Shown here piece after piece: positions 47,356-58,447 of a stretch of DNA of 64,000 bases. A model generated the notes under the pieces. That model was not told the DNA's origin. It worked only from the letters and a program-made list of their open reading frames with translations, and did no database searches. Numbering within the stretch: position 1 is the stretch's first letter; the number at the start of each line of letters is the position of its first letter. Position numbers and translations under genes: made by a program. Where the stretch lies: contig JABACO010000002.1 of assembly GCA_013339895.1 (NCBI GenBank), positions 11,883,610-11,947,609 on the forward strand, written 5' to 3'. Source of the stretch: Ephydatia muelleri (taxonomy: Eukaryota > Porifera > Demospongiae > Spongillida > Spongillidae).

Positions 47356-47590
47356 ACAATATACGTCTTCCCCTTCTTCAAGCTGAAATTGTGTGGAATG
47401 ACGAACAACGGTTAGTTGCGCAGAACAATCCCAAACATGCAGAGAGGATGCAGACACGAGCGGCTGTATGGATTTATGCATATGAGGGGATGTATTCGGA
47501 ATCGGTTCTTCCTGTAGCTAAACAGATTTCCTCCCTCTCAACTAGTGTGTTTGGATTTGGAGCTGCACCAAAGGATTGCTGCAGGGGGAC

Positions 47591-47644
<54 letters not shown>

Positions 47645-47924
47645 ATGTTGTGTGTGTTGTGCTGTTGTGTGTGTTGTGCTGTTGTGTGTGTGTTTGAATT
47701 GTGTGTGGTGTGCACAATGTGAATGTGCACGTGTGTGTGGTAAGATGACTTAGCCCATTTAAAAATTGTCCTTATAGTCATTACTATCGAAGTTAGAGAA
47801 TATATATGTAGGACATTATGCACTTCCACCCTCACATCACTTCCTCCTGTACAGTGAGAGGGAGGGGGAGAGTGCTGACCTCATTAAAATGAAAGAAGAC
47901 AAGACGACTTTGGAACAGATCACG
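47356..47924 (+). CDS. Possible two-exon fragment of an unknown gene
   Basis: After an acceptor (cttctag, 47355) the frame stays open through residues LQAEIVWNDEQRLVAQNNPK and RAAVWIYAYEGMYSE until a GT microsatellite at 47594. A second candidate exon, 47855-47924 (acceptor tgtacag, donor gtatga), encodes EREGESADLIKMKEDKTTLE. The donor joining them would fall in or beside the GT tract and cannot be placed. Composition looks coding, but the family is not recognised. Confidence 0.25.
47594..47643. repeat. GT microsatellite
   Basis: Pure GT tract followed by TGTGTTGTGCTGT-type irregular repeats to about 47735. Confidence 0.93.
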
Positions 47925-47959
47925 GTATGAGAGAGAACATGTGTGCGTGTGTTGTATAT

Positions 47960-49390
47960 GTATCTAAGTATGTGTCCCTGTGTATGTATATTTATCTGTG
48001 TGTGCTTGCATGGCCTGCAAGGTATGCTTGCATGGCCAAGACAGGGCATGTTGTTCCTCCAGTGCAGCCCACTGAAATAGGGGTTCCTTTGCCAGCCTGG
48101 TCAGTCTTGGACTGTTTAATGAAGAAGAAGAGCTGCCTTTGGTCCAGGCAATGTCTTTCGTTGTGGGGTGTGTCCTTGGGTCAAAAGCCCTTCTGCTTGT
48201 GACGGTGAACTCACTGACTCTCAGCAGTCCAAAGAAGCCAAGGGTCAGGGCGGCCTTCAACATCAGCCTGTCATGTGTACTCAGGGAGTCAGTGTCTAGC
48301 AAACCTAATATCCTGTCCAACATGGTGTTGGTGAGTGGGAGTCACTTAGACCTGAGGTGGGCTGGGGCCTGAGAGCACTGGGCCTCGGATGGTTAGGTTC
48401 AGCATGGCATTGTTGGAGATGAGACTACTGAAGCCCTGAGAGAGGTGGAGATGAGACTACTGAAGCCAAGAGAGAAGCCCAGAGAGAGGTGTAGATGGGA
48501 CACTGCTGCTGCGTATACTAGGATGGTGTTTGCCTGGAGTGTCCTGCTGAGGTGCGCAGCAAACAGCATACACAATAGTGTGCTGGACCCAGGAAGAGAT
48601 TTATGTCCATAGGCCTGGCAGAAGGAGATGTACCTCCGGGTCCCTGCCATGTAGGTGCATGGAGGTTGATGGATTCATGGCCCTGGTGATGAGGAGCTGC
48701 AGGTGGTCTTCTAGAGCTCTGCCAGCAGTGGAGGTAGAGGTGTGGAGCATCGGTTGGCCTGCGGGGCAAGGGTGAAGCACCGTGACATTTGGTTACGAGA
48801 TATGGCATCTGCGATGCTATTCAGAGAGACAGTGAAGCTGTGCTGAGCAGTGGGGAAAAACCATGTCCTCAGCAGGTTCATGATTCCTGGGTGTTTGGAG
48901 GCCTGGCTGGCCCATGCCTGAATGATGGGGAGGTTATCGCAATGGAATCGTATGCGTTGCCCTGACAGAACGTGCCCCCATATGAGTGCTGCAGCCAAAG
49001 TGGCAAATAGCTCCTGCCACTGTGTGGAGCAAGCTGGTGGGGTTGCTAATGGCCTCTGATCCAAGCTCCATTGAAATATGCACCAAACCCTAGGGAACCG
49101 GATGCGTCGATGTAGAGATTGATGGAGTCTGCATCTCTCCAACTGGAGCAATAAACATGGCGATACCATTGCAGGATGGCAGAAACCGATCCTACCATGC
49201 AACATCAGCTCTGGCATCTGTGTTGAGACGAATCCGATGGTTGAACCTTCTCGCTGTGTTAGATAGGTGGATCAGGCGACGTAAGAAAAGGCGGCCATGA
49301 TTGTAGGAGAGTCTATAGACGCTCCTACAATCATGGCAGAGTAGTTGAACAAATTCTTCACACTTGACTGTTCTAGGCAAATGGTCTTTG
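47960..49390 (-). mobile_element. DIRS-like retrotransposon fossil (3' half)
   Basis: In minus-strand order: the tail of a reverse transcriptase (FLRRLIHLSN and HRIRLNTDARAD), an RNase H part (QELFATLAAALIWG, IRFHCDNLPIIQAW, SIADAISRN) at about 48750-49200, and a tyrosine recombinase at about 47960-48650 (RRYISFCQAYGHKSLP, then LTLGFFGLLRVSEFT). RT/RNase H followed by a tyrosine recombinase is the hallmark of DIRS elements. It lacks the 5' half and terminal repeats and is broken in at least three places. It is a decayed fossil. Confidence 0.8.
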
Positions 49391-49980
49391 TATGTAGTAA
49401 GGTCCTTAACTGCAGTGCTGGTGCGGCTGCAATGAGCTTGGCAGTAAGTTCACATGTAGTCAGTGATACACTTTGTACATACAACTGCATTGCAGTGCAA
49501 TGTAAGTGGCTGCACCAGCATTTGTTCACACATTTGGCACTTAAGTAAGTCTGTTACTGGAAGTACTTGTGTTGGCCAGGGCTAACTGTGGTTCCATTCT
49601 GTGACACACAACCTTTAATTTGGGGGTGCAGTAGTATTGATGTAATCAAGCAAGGCATTTGGTGTGATGCCTGGTTGTCGCCCTGGTTTCTGTGGGTTAC
49701 CTCCTTTACATGTAAGTGGAGCCAGCTTCTGCTGTGTCGGTTCCTGTGTGGTAAATATAATTACAAGTGTAGGTAATACGGGTATACATACTTGGTAAAT
49801 GAGTGTCACATTATGTGTATATATATTACCGGAACAATGTTGTAGCCAGTTGTATGGCTTTACCATACACCTGTATGCAATTTTCTTTACTGCTGCTTCT
49901 TGTACTTTGCACATAGCACGTCTGTACGCTCTGCAGAAACTTGTTGGGAAATCAACAGTGTCATTGCGTATGTATGTCTG
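49391..49980. other. Intergenic DNA
   Basis: No gene recognised. A 186-codon minus-strand open frame (49615-50175) shows no motif and overlaps the LTR-like sequence at its upstream end. Confidence 0.4.
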
Positions 49981-50150
49981 TTGTTTAGGATCACGTGACA
50001 ATTGTGTGGGTGTGGCCTGTATTTTAGAGTGAGAACGTGTTTGTGAGTTAGAACGTGGAGTGCATTGAAGTTGTATCTGTGTGCATCGGATCAGTATTTT
50101 AGGGCTAATCACCCCTCGGCGAAACATGGTGTCAGGAGTGGGATTCCTAT
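49981..50150 (+). mobile_element. Possible LTR end plus primer-binding-like site
   Basis: The sequence ending cggcgaaaca is followed at about 50130 by tggtgtcaggagtggga, which resembles the primer-binding region that follows the 5' LTR of some Gypsy elements. The LTR start is not defined and no internal genes follow, so this is at most a fossil stub. Confidence 0.25.
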
Positions 50151-50285
50151 AAGTGAGCTGAATAGATAGAGTCAATTAACAAGAAGGTCACAGGCGGAAA
50201 AAATCTTGAGTATGATCTTGAGCAAGATCTTGGCCCAAGATCTAGATGGCCAAGATTATGGCGGCCAATTTCTTGGCATCTTGAC

Positions 50286-50757
50286 CCAAGATCTTAGCCA
50301 CAATCTTGCCTCATCTTGGCCATGATCTTGCCTCCTTGCCCCTAGATCTTGGCCATGATCTTGCCTCCTTGCCCCCAGATCTTGGCCATGATCTTGCCTC
50401 CTTGCCCCCAGATCTTGGCCATGATCTTGCCTCCTTGCCCCCAGATCTTGGCCATGATCTTGCCTCCTTGCCCCTAGATCTTGGCCATGATCTTGCCTCC
50501 TTGCCCCTAGATCTTGGCCATGATCTTGCCTCCTTGCCCCTAGATCTTGGCCATGATCTTGCCTCCTTGCCCCAGATCTTGGCCATGATCTTGCCTCCTT
50601 GCCCTTAGATCTTGGCCATGATCTTGCCTCCTTGCCCCTAGATCTTGGCCATGATCTTGCCTCCTTGCCCCTAGATCTTGGCCATGATCTTGCCTCCTTG
50701 CCCCCAGATCTTGGCCATGATCTTGCCTCCTTGCCCCCTAGATCTTGGCCATGATCT
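50286..50757. repeat. 33-bp minisatellite, ~14 copies
   Basis: Unit agatcttggccatgatcttg plus cctccttgcccct. Because 33 is a multiple of 3 and the unit lacks stops in several frames, it gives long 11-residue-repeat open frames on both strands (plus LGHDLASLPPD, minus ARSWPRSGGKE). It is preceded at 50200-50285 by looser agatcttgg words. Confidence 0.95.
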
Positions 50758-52530
50758 AACATCCAACGCACAAACTGATCCTGCATCCTTGATTGACACA
50801 AGAAATTTTAAATTTTAAGAATAATATGGAACGTTCTATACGAAAATGGGTCTTGTGGATTTTATTTTATAACATAAAATTTAAATCGATATATCTTCCG
50901 AAATATTAACGCTATCGGGTTCCTATTTTTAACACAACATACCACACCATTACTATATGTGAAAATCCATTTTGGTGTCTTACACATGCGGGGTACCGAC
51001 GTTTCAAGGTCCGATACCCCATAGGGTTCAAAACGGCCACATCTTCAGGTAGGAGTGTCCAAATCGGTTCAAAATAGGTACCTATGTAGAAGGGTCCTAC
51101 TGCTATTGGTTTGTTCTGTTCGTTAATTTTTACTTTATCCGTTATGGAGATACAAGTGTGCAAAGAAATTGCATATTTCCCGGGCGTTACGCGCCATTAA
51201 CGTATTACGACTGGCTTCGAGGACGTCCTCGTAATATGTTAATGGCGATAATGTATGTATTCATTATTATTACAGTTGAAAGTTCTGCCATATCCAAGTT
51301 ATGAGCATGGCTTTAGGAATCGCTTATATAGACCTTGTGAAGCTGAAGAGGCTGGACTTGATTCTTGAAGTGTTAATTCATGTGGCTGAAGATGGGCTTT
51401 TGGCATTTTGGAAGTGGGACTAATACTCCTATTTGCTAGAAAAAGGCAGGACTTCACCTTTTTGAAGTGTGTCAATTTCTCCTCCTCCAACTGAATCCAC
51501 ATGGACTAATATTCCTATTTGCTAGGAAAGTTGGACTTCAACTTCTTTGAAGTGCAGAGTGTTGTGACAATTTCTCCTCCAACTGAAACCACACTAGTAC
51601 CCTACCAATCTTTTGTAGGTGGTGTGTAATGTTTTATTTTTCACATTAAAGTAACAAACAATAATGCTGACAAAAAACATACAAAACAACACACTAATAG
51701 TTTGGATAATAATCATCACTGAAGTTTTGCCTGCAACACCTTGCAATACGGAAGGGGGAATATCCCTTTAAAAGCACAAAAGAGGTAATAGTCACACATA
51801 TTCCTAATAGGTTACCCCTTGTACACCAGAGTAGTCCTTGTATACAACAACATCCTTGGACAGAGCGGTGCAGGTGAGTGTCCAGAAGCAAATGGCAAAC
51901 AATAGCATCCTTGACAAAAATTTTGGCCAAATTGTTGGCCAAATTGTGTGAGATAATGGAGAACTTTAGTAGACAAATCAACGTCGCTGGTAAAATCTAT
52001 TGAAAGTAAACAGAAGCCATATCCAGGAGAACTGGAAGGGCTATGGGCATTGCTAAAGATCAAAGAATGATCACACACACACATGCACCGCAATATACTT
52101 ACATGCACAATGGATGAAGTACTTTCTTTCTCTGGTCCAATGGAGATGCATAAAGCTTCTTGTGGGATGTAGTTTGCAGATCCTTCCTGATGTGGTTAGA
52201 GACTCAAAAACAATTGTTAGAAATGATACAAATTACATTGCACAACCAGAATGCTTGTTTGTGAGCCATTCCAATCACTGGTGTATACACATGCATAATA
52301 ATATGCTCTTTCTGCAATAACACGAATAGAATATGTTATCAAAAGCTTCAGCAGTTGTTATTAGAGCTGCTATTCTCATAGACCAAATTGTACTGGGCCA
52401 TATATTTAACATAAATTCTATGTGGCATTGCATGTGCATACCCACCACAACCCTTTGTCCCCACCAGTTGGTATGTGCTCACATACATGTGGTTTACCAG
52501 GGACACAGAGCTTTGAGTTATCACAGGGAC
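50758..52530. other. Intergenic DNA
   Basis: No gene recognised. It contains a hairpin at 51192-51247 and a duplicated block (actaat(a)ttcctatttgctag at about 51419 and 51504, each followed by a cttcaccttttttgaagtg-like word). Confidence 0.4.
51192..51247. repeat. Hairpin with 19-bp arms
   Basis: Arms cgccattaacgtattacga (51192-51210) and its complement (51229-51247), one mismatch, 18-base loop. Confidence 0.85.
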
Positions 52531-52540
52531 ATTCATCTCG

Positions 52541-52790
52541 TAAGCTGTTGAATAACAGCTTTGCCAGCAGTAGCCAGCTATTGCCCTGTTGAATGAACCA
52601 CAGTGTATGTGGTTTTCTAGGGAGACTGATTAGCTGTTGAATAACAACTTTGCCAGCACATACTGTAGCCAGCTATTGCCCTGTTCATGACCACAGCGTA
52701 TGTGGTTTTCTAGGGACTCTGATTAGCTGTTAAATAACAGCTTTGCCAGCACATAGCCAGCTATTGCCCTGTTCATGACCAAGGTTTGAT
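52541..52790. repeat. Tandem repeat, ~97-bp unit, three copies
   Basis: Each copy has agctgtt(g/a)aataaca, tttgccagca, agccagctattgccctgtt and gtatgtggttttctaggga. The third copy is truncated. Confidence 0.85.
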
Positions 52791-52935
52791 ACTGACAATG
52801 CACTGGTCCATTTTGAGCATAAAAGCATCATGATTGTATGCTCAATACACTGTGAGCTGATGTAATCATGTGACTATGTGTACATATCAGTAGGTACAGT
52901 GTGAACCGGAGTACATCGCTGGGACTGAGATTTGA

Positions 52936-53470
52936 CTATGTCAAAATGATTTCCACATAGACTTTTGACACATCAAAAGGTAGAGAACTATCCAGGACAT
53001 GGGGCACTACTTCCATCCAATACTCATCTGTTGGATTGTATGAATATATATTGCATCTTATCATGTGAGCAAATGCATACATTTCTGTCTCAGAGCCCCA
53101 AACCATAACGTCCCTCTGAGTTAGGACACTCCAAGTATGAGCTATTAATGTAAGCTTCCAGATTAGCATAGTCATTTACACGCTCGTTATAACATGCTTC
53201 CAGTAAATGTGCTATGGTTCTCATGTGTGCAACAATTGCCATGCGTATAGCCAAAGGTTGATCTTGTGATCCTGTCAGGATGTATGAAAAACACCACAAC
53301 AGGCAGTTCCCATCACCTACTCCCTTCACCACAGTTCTGAGATTAGGACGTTTCAAAACAATATTTGGGCCGCCAGGCTCAAGAAAGTGATGTGCACTAA
53401 CATATACAAGGTTAAGTTGTCTGCACTTTTCCTGTTGCCACTGTTTATCAGTCTGATGATACCTGAACGA
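52936..53470 (-). pseudogene. OTU-family cysteine protease fragment
   Basis: A minus-strand stretch from an acceptor-like tcag near 53468 reads LEPGGPNIVLKRPNLRTVVK, then GVGDGNCLLWCFSYILTGSQ (the Asp-Gly-Asn-Cys active-site motif of OTU proteases, with its Cys), then MAIVAHMRTIAHLLEA. The continuation, in another frame, reads VWGSETEMYAFAHMIRCNIY, PTDEYW and HVLDSSLPFD, the usual second half of this OTU type. One frame break near 53130 separates the halves. The catalytic His is not seen. OTU copies of this kind are often multicopy and carried by mobile elements in invertebrates, so element origin is possible; no partner genes are visible here. Confidence 0.65.
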
Positions 53471-54985
53471 GCCAAATCAACACTAGCTGACACCTGCAGT
53501 CCGCACATTCAGACACTACATGTATATGGGGCACAGGATATGGTTATGGATATGCATGGATTGTGAACAAAATATAGATGATGGTATGTAAGTCATGTTT
53601 ATAACTACACTGAACTAAGGTTTTTATTAGTGTGCGAATGACATAAACAACTGTATAACCATTGCGCATTTAAAAAAAAATAAGGCTCGTACTTATTTAA
53701 ATCTTCCCATCATCGAAACTGAGACTTTGCAGTGTAAACATCTATGCTCTATCGGGGACTATTTGTATTTGTATTGTTTTTAGCGACCAACCTATTGAAG
53801 TTATAGCCGCAAGTTAAGTTTCAATGGGTGTCGAAAAATACGTTTTATTTGAGTCGCGCCGATACGTGCAAACGGCACCTCACTCAATTAGGTGGCTCAC
53901 GTGCGCCGTTTCCAATCCGCTACTATAATATCTATGATTCAAGTTATAATATACAGTCGAAATGGTGTACTCGAGCTATAAAAAATTGCGGATTGTATTT
54001 TACTGGGTATGGGACTACAATCTACACAAATGTTTAATGAAAGAGGGCTCCCTGTGATAGTCAGTGATCAAGGGCGTGGGTGGGTCCTGCTGGCAGTCAG
54101 TGGCCAACAGTGAGGGTGGGTCCCACTGGTCTTCAGAGACCAAGGGTAAGGTGGATCCCTCTGGAAGCTACATGCAGATGACAGGTTGGTGGGCGTTTGA
54201 GGGTTTGTGTTAAGAATGTGGCTTATCCTCTTTGCTGAGACTCGGATTGTGTTGGTGAGTGTTTGAGGGCTCGAGTGACCCGCCTGCTTACTGGAATGCT
54301 GCCTGTGTCGAAAGATCAAGTTAAGTTTTTTTTTCATTTCTGAAGGACACCAGTTCAAAACTTATACCTTGGGATGCGATGTGTGAATATTCTGCCTTCA
54401 TGTTACAGCATCCTCAAGGTTTCCTGCACCCATTTCATGGTCTTCTCTACATCCTTGAGTCATATGGCCAAATCCTGCACTGTTGTGCACAGTACGATTG
54501 GATCTAGACCTACAGCAGGTTAAGAGCAAAGTACACTTTCATACATTATACACATGTGCTCCTGCTTACCATAGCTAGAGTCAGAACTGTAGGCGTGTAC
54601 ACTGTCCCCACTCTGACTTGATGGTGTGGTAAAACCTGCATATAGGAGATACTGTACTAGTAGTATGTGCCTATTCTGTGGATCACTAAGACCTGTCTAG
54701 TACACATCAGCAGCATCAGCCAACCAAAACAGCTGCACTGCAAGTGTTAGATGCATGAATTGAATCACAAAGATGTGTATACATATGAATAATAAGTACA
54801 TATAAGTCCAGAAGGGCAAAGTCAACTTATTATGATCATCATTGCCATCAATCAGGAGTGGAGTTGAGGAAAGAGATGGCCTGGGCTTTTCAGCAACTTT
54901 GGGTAACTCAGCATTCATAATGAAATCAAGCTACAGGGGGAAATCCACCTTCAATACCAATCAAGTGGGACCGTAACTCCCTTAA
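53471..54985. other. Intergenic DNA
   Basis: No gene recognised. Around 54070-54190 are three loose repeats of a ggtgggtcc(c/t)(a/g)ctgg block. Confidence 0.4.
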
Positions 54986-55170
54986 CCCTGTCCATTCTAC
55001 AGAACAGACCACACCCAACAGGGCCGCAACTCACTTAACCCTATGCATTCTACAGAACAGACCACACCCAAAAGGGCACTTTGTGTCCGCAACTCACTTA
55101 ACCCTGTGCATTCTACAGAACAGACCACATCCAACAGGGCACTTTTGTCAGACATTAACCCTGTACTCTC
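54986..55170. repeat. Tandem repeat, ~55-65-bp unit, three copies
   Basis: Units carry cgcaactcacttaaccctgt (or close), cattctacagaacagaccac and ccaa(c/a)agggc. Confidence 0.85.
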
Positions 55171-55391
55171 TGAAAAGAACATGAATTCCTAATACACTCT
55201 CTAAATCAGACTACGCCTACTAAGTGTTGCTTCCACAACACTTATCTTAATGGAAGCTAGATTGCATATTTTAAGCCTACGCTAAGTAGGCCTACGGCAC
55301 ACAAACATCTTTTCTTTTTTTAAAGCTAGATGTACATGTAATAAACCAAACATAACGCACGGATGTTATGAACTTTCCACGCGCAAAGACG

Positions 55392-55488
55392 GTAGTCTCG
55401 TACCCAGACCACCATGACGTAAGTGTTTGTATAAACACTATGTAAGCGATAATCACTTACGTCATGGTGGGTCTGGGTACGAGACTAC
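55392..55488. repeat. 97-bp hairpin (MITE-like)
   Basis: Arms of about 34 bp, gtagtctcgtacccagacc then accatgacgtaagtg and its complement, differing by one base, around a ~28-base loop. The arm word tctcgtacccagacc is shared with 3395-3472. Confidence 0.85.
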
Positions 55489-56047
55489 GAAGATGGGCCT
55501 AGGCACACCCATGCTGATGGCTTTACTCATCTGAGACTCAAGCTTACTGGTTTACCCTGTAGTGCAAGTCCTTATCTGCATGGCCCGAAATTTTCTAACT
55601 TCCTATACTAGCAGCTTGCCAAAGTGACGCGCTATGGAGTACCTACAATTGAAAATAACAAAAAAACATTAATTACAATTTAAATGCATATGGCGGCTAT
55701 TTACGCAGATTGGTGTGAATTAACGTCAGTGGCGTAGGAACTGTAGCGGCTGTAGCGGCCATGGCCGCTACACTTTTCTATCACTCAGTATGGATCTTTT
55801 TATTTATTTTTATTTTTTTAATAACATATATGTATCATAATCGCTCTATGAAAGACTGGGGACAAGCCCTTACGTGAATACAGGCGTTAACCAATGTCAT
55901 GATAATCCGTTACAGTGTTGGGAGGCGCCCTCCACGGCTCTGTCGTGATGTCTGGAACGCTCCCTTTGTTTATTGCGCATGGGCCATACGGACCGGCCTT
56001 TTTTTTAAGCTTCTACATTTCCTGTATTCAAGCCTTTTAGTGAAAGC
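55489..56047. other. Intergenic DNA with possible transposon left end
   Basis: A sequence cagtggcgtaggaactgtagcggc near 55728 looks like the left terminus of the hAT element whose transposase tail follows, but no matching right end was found. Confidence 0.35.
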
Positions 56048-56419
56048 TGCTACAAGAGAGAGTACGATGCAGAACTAGCATTTGTTACCAATTTTTAAAA
56101 GGATTACTTTAACCAAGAACAATTATGCATGCAGCTTGGAATTTTAGCAAGTAATATTCCATGTGAAGCAACTCAGAATTTTGATGCGATCATTACATTC
56201 TTGCGAGAGCTATCCCAGACATTGCTGTCGGAAGTATGCATCCTTGCTTCTTTGATCCTTGTTATGCCTGCCACCAATGCAGTAAGTGAAAGGTCCTTCA
56301 GTGCTCTGAGACTTTTGAAGACATATCTGAGGTCTACAATGACCCAAACAAGACTGAACAATATTAAGGTTCTGCATATTCACAACCATCTTACATGCAG
56401 ATCAGCTCAGTTTGATTGA
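56048..56419 (+). mobile_element. hAT transposase C-terminal fragment
   Basis: Encodes the hAT C-terminal dimerisation region: EVCILASLILVMPATNAVSE followed by RSFSALRLLKTYLRSTMTQT and RLNNIKVLHIH. Reading back, the same frame continues to about 56048 (YKREYDAELAFVTNF) with one in-frame stop near 56097. Only the last ~120 residues remain, so this is a dead copy of a DNA transposon; the zinc-finger and catalytic core are missing. Confidence 0.8.
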
Positions 56420-56446
56420 AATAGCTAGGAATGAATTTATACAAAA

Positions 56447-56545
56447 GTATTGCACGTTGTTACAGACGAGCCACCCGGCCGAATGATGTATACGTTACGT
56501 ATACATCATTCGGCCTGGTGGCTCGTCTGTAACAACGTGCAATAC
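56447..56545. repeat. 99-bp near-perfect palindrome
   Basis: Two 49-bp arms (starting gtattgcacgttgttacaga) around one central base at 56496, with a single mismatch. It lies 28 bp after the stop of the hAT fragment. Confidence 0.95.
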
Positions 56546-56774
56546 TTATATGAGTTACGACTGCAATATGCTTCGTCCCAAAAGTTTTTTTTTTTTTTTT
56601 TTAAAGATAGGAAATGTGGTAAAACCATCAAACGAATTGACATTCAACGTAGGCCTACATGTATACATAGTTGCCGAACGAAATGGCACGGCCGTGTATG
56701 CATGGCCGGATCATACTAGTACAGGAAGGATTCATCATCGGTTTAAATTTTTTCTTTTTTTAATATTCGAATCA

Positions 56775-56905
56775 CGGCGTGGTAAAGTGTAAGCGTAGCG
56801 TTTGCGTAGGGAATGATAAAGCGTGAGCGTGACGTTTGCGTAGGTATAACGTAGCGTATTGGGAACGTAGCGTGCGACGTAAACGCTACGCATAAGTTAC
56901 GTGTA
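56775..56905. repeat. Short gcgtagcg/gcgtttgcgtagg repeats
   Basis: Several imperfect copies of gtaagcgtagcgtttgcgtagg-like words, ending in an inverted copy (acgtaaacgctacgc). Possibly subterminal repeats of a DNA transposon. Confidence 0.6.
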
Positions 56906-56934
56906 CTTTTTTTATGGCCGCTACTGCATGTTCA

Positions 56935-58135
56935 CTGATGCCATGCAACCTAGCCTTGAGGCAATCACTTTGTTGGAAATATTCCGAAACACCATTGAAC
57001 CATTAATTGATGGGAGTTGAACAATGTCTCCAACAAACAGAATATTCATGGGCCAAACCATTGATCACCACCAAATAATTCTTCTACTCTGAGGTGTATA
57101 TAAGCTACACGTAAACAGAGCATGCTGACCTCATCGATAATGATCAGCTTAAGGTGTTTGAAACCATTTCTCATGACTTTCAACGATTCTTATAGGTAGA
57201 TGTTTTTGAATCATGCTCTATTGGTAATTGGAATAGTCTATGAATGGTAACACCATCTATATTAAATGCAGCCAATCCAGTTGGTGCAGCTAGTGCACAC
57301 CTTACAGACTCATGCTTTTCTTTCCACAAATCATTTACCATGGCTCTGATGGTATGAATGAGGAAGGACTTTTCTGTTCCACCAACCCCGCTCATGAACA
57401 TACACAACAGGCTATTCTTAGTACAGGGAACATTGACCATTTTCGTGCCGTTTTTGATGCGAGAGATGGTCAACGACATTGTTGAAGACTCGCAATTGAT
57501 CGTCATTGAGCTTTGCAACACGATCTTCTACTGTCTCTGTCCCTGATTTACACTCATTTACACTCATTCAGGTGGAACACGTCCTCCATTGCTGCCTTAG
57601 CTTCACTCTGGAAGAACGCGTCTTCCTCTGCAGGAGGTGCTGGTGCATCTTGCTCCTGTCTGACTTCATTAAATTTTCTTACAGCTGTCTGTGCTTAAAG
57701 AAGTGACTGTAATTTGTCGTGGTGTTTAGACTGATGCATTTTCAACAATGAAGCGATTAAAAGCAAGTTCAGCTGTTTCACTCTCTGCAGTAGATTACTC
57801 TCATCTCGAAATGGGATGAACAGCAGCATGACAGAATCATGGTACTCCTCTCTCTGGTTTTCAATTGAGGGTTCAAACAGTTTGTGATATGGCAGCATAG
57901 GTTTCTGCAATTTCTGATATACTCTGGTACCATTGTCCCTAGTCCCAGAATATGCATACCACTTTACAAAGTCATACAGGCACACATTCTCCGGTCTAGT
58001 AGGGTAATATATGTCGACCACACTACCCTCTAAAATATCTGTGGAACCTGGATTATTCTTTTCTATTTCAACAAGCTGTGTATGACTCTTAAGCCCTCAT
58101 TTCCGTTAAATTTATGTGGAAAAATAAACTGTGCC
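56935..58135 (-). mobile_element. Helitron helicase fragment
   Basis: Minus strand, in order: a linker block typical of Helitron proteins (CLYDFVKWYAYSGTRDNGTR, then QREEYHDSVMLLFIPFRDES), a Pif1-type Walker A (MSGVGGTEKSFLI, the usual GTGKS changed to GTEKS), LAAPTGLAAFNIDGVTIHRL, Walker B LIIIDEVSML and motif III ILFVGDIVQLPSI. These are in more than one frame, with a stop in the first residues and frame changes between blocks, and the Rep domain and 3' hairpin are not seen. It is a decayed copy of a rolling-circle DNA transposon. Confidence 0.75.
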
Positions 58136-58447
58136 ATTTTGAATTAGCCATACACAAGTCATTCATACTGCAATGTGCATGCATGCACATAGCATACATG
58201 TATGCAGTGCACTTAAAGTGCATACACAGTGCCTGAATATTGTGTCACGTGATAAGAATTCTACTTTTTTTTTTTAAATTTTAATTGTGTAACACTGTAC
58301 ATGTGTTGATACTCATACGTTTGCACTGTACCGTGTTGTGCATGTACTGTGTTGTGTACTACATACATGCACCGGATTGCAGGGTATGTGGGCTAAATAT
58401 ATATAGACGCAGCGTACGTGTAATAAACTCATTTTGTCATGTTGCCA

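Noticed and set aside
50256-50801. 181-codon Arg/Gln/His-rich repeat protein
   Set aside because: Caused by the 33-bp minisatellite; open on both strands, with no splice or start context.
53828-54358. Small frames with Pro/Thr-rich content
   Set aside because: Driven by loose ggtgggtcc repeats; no motif.
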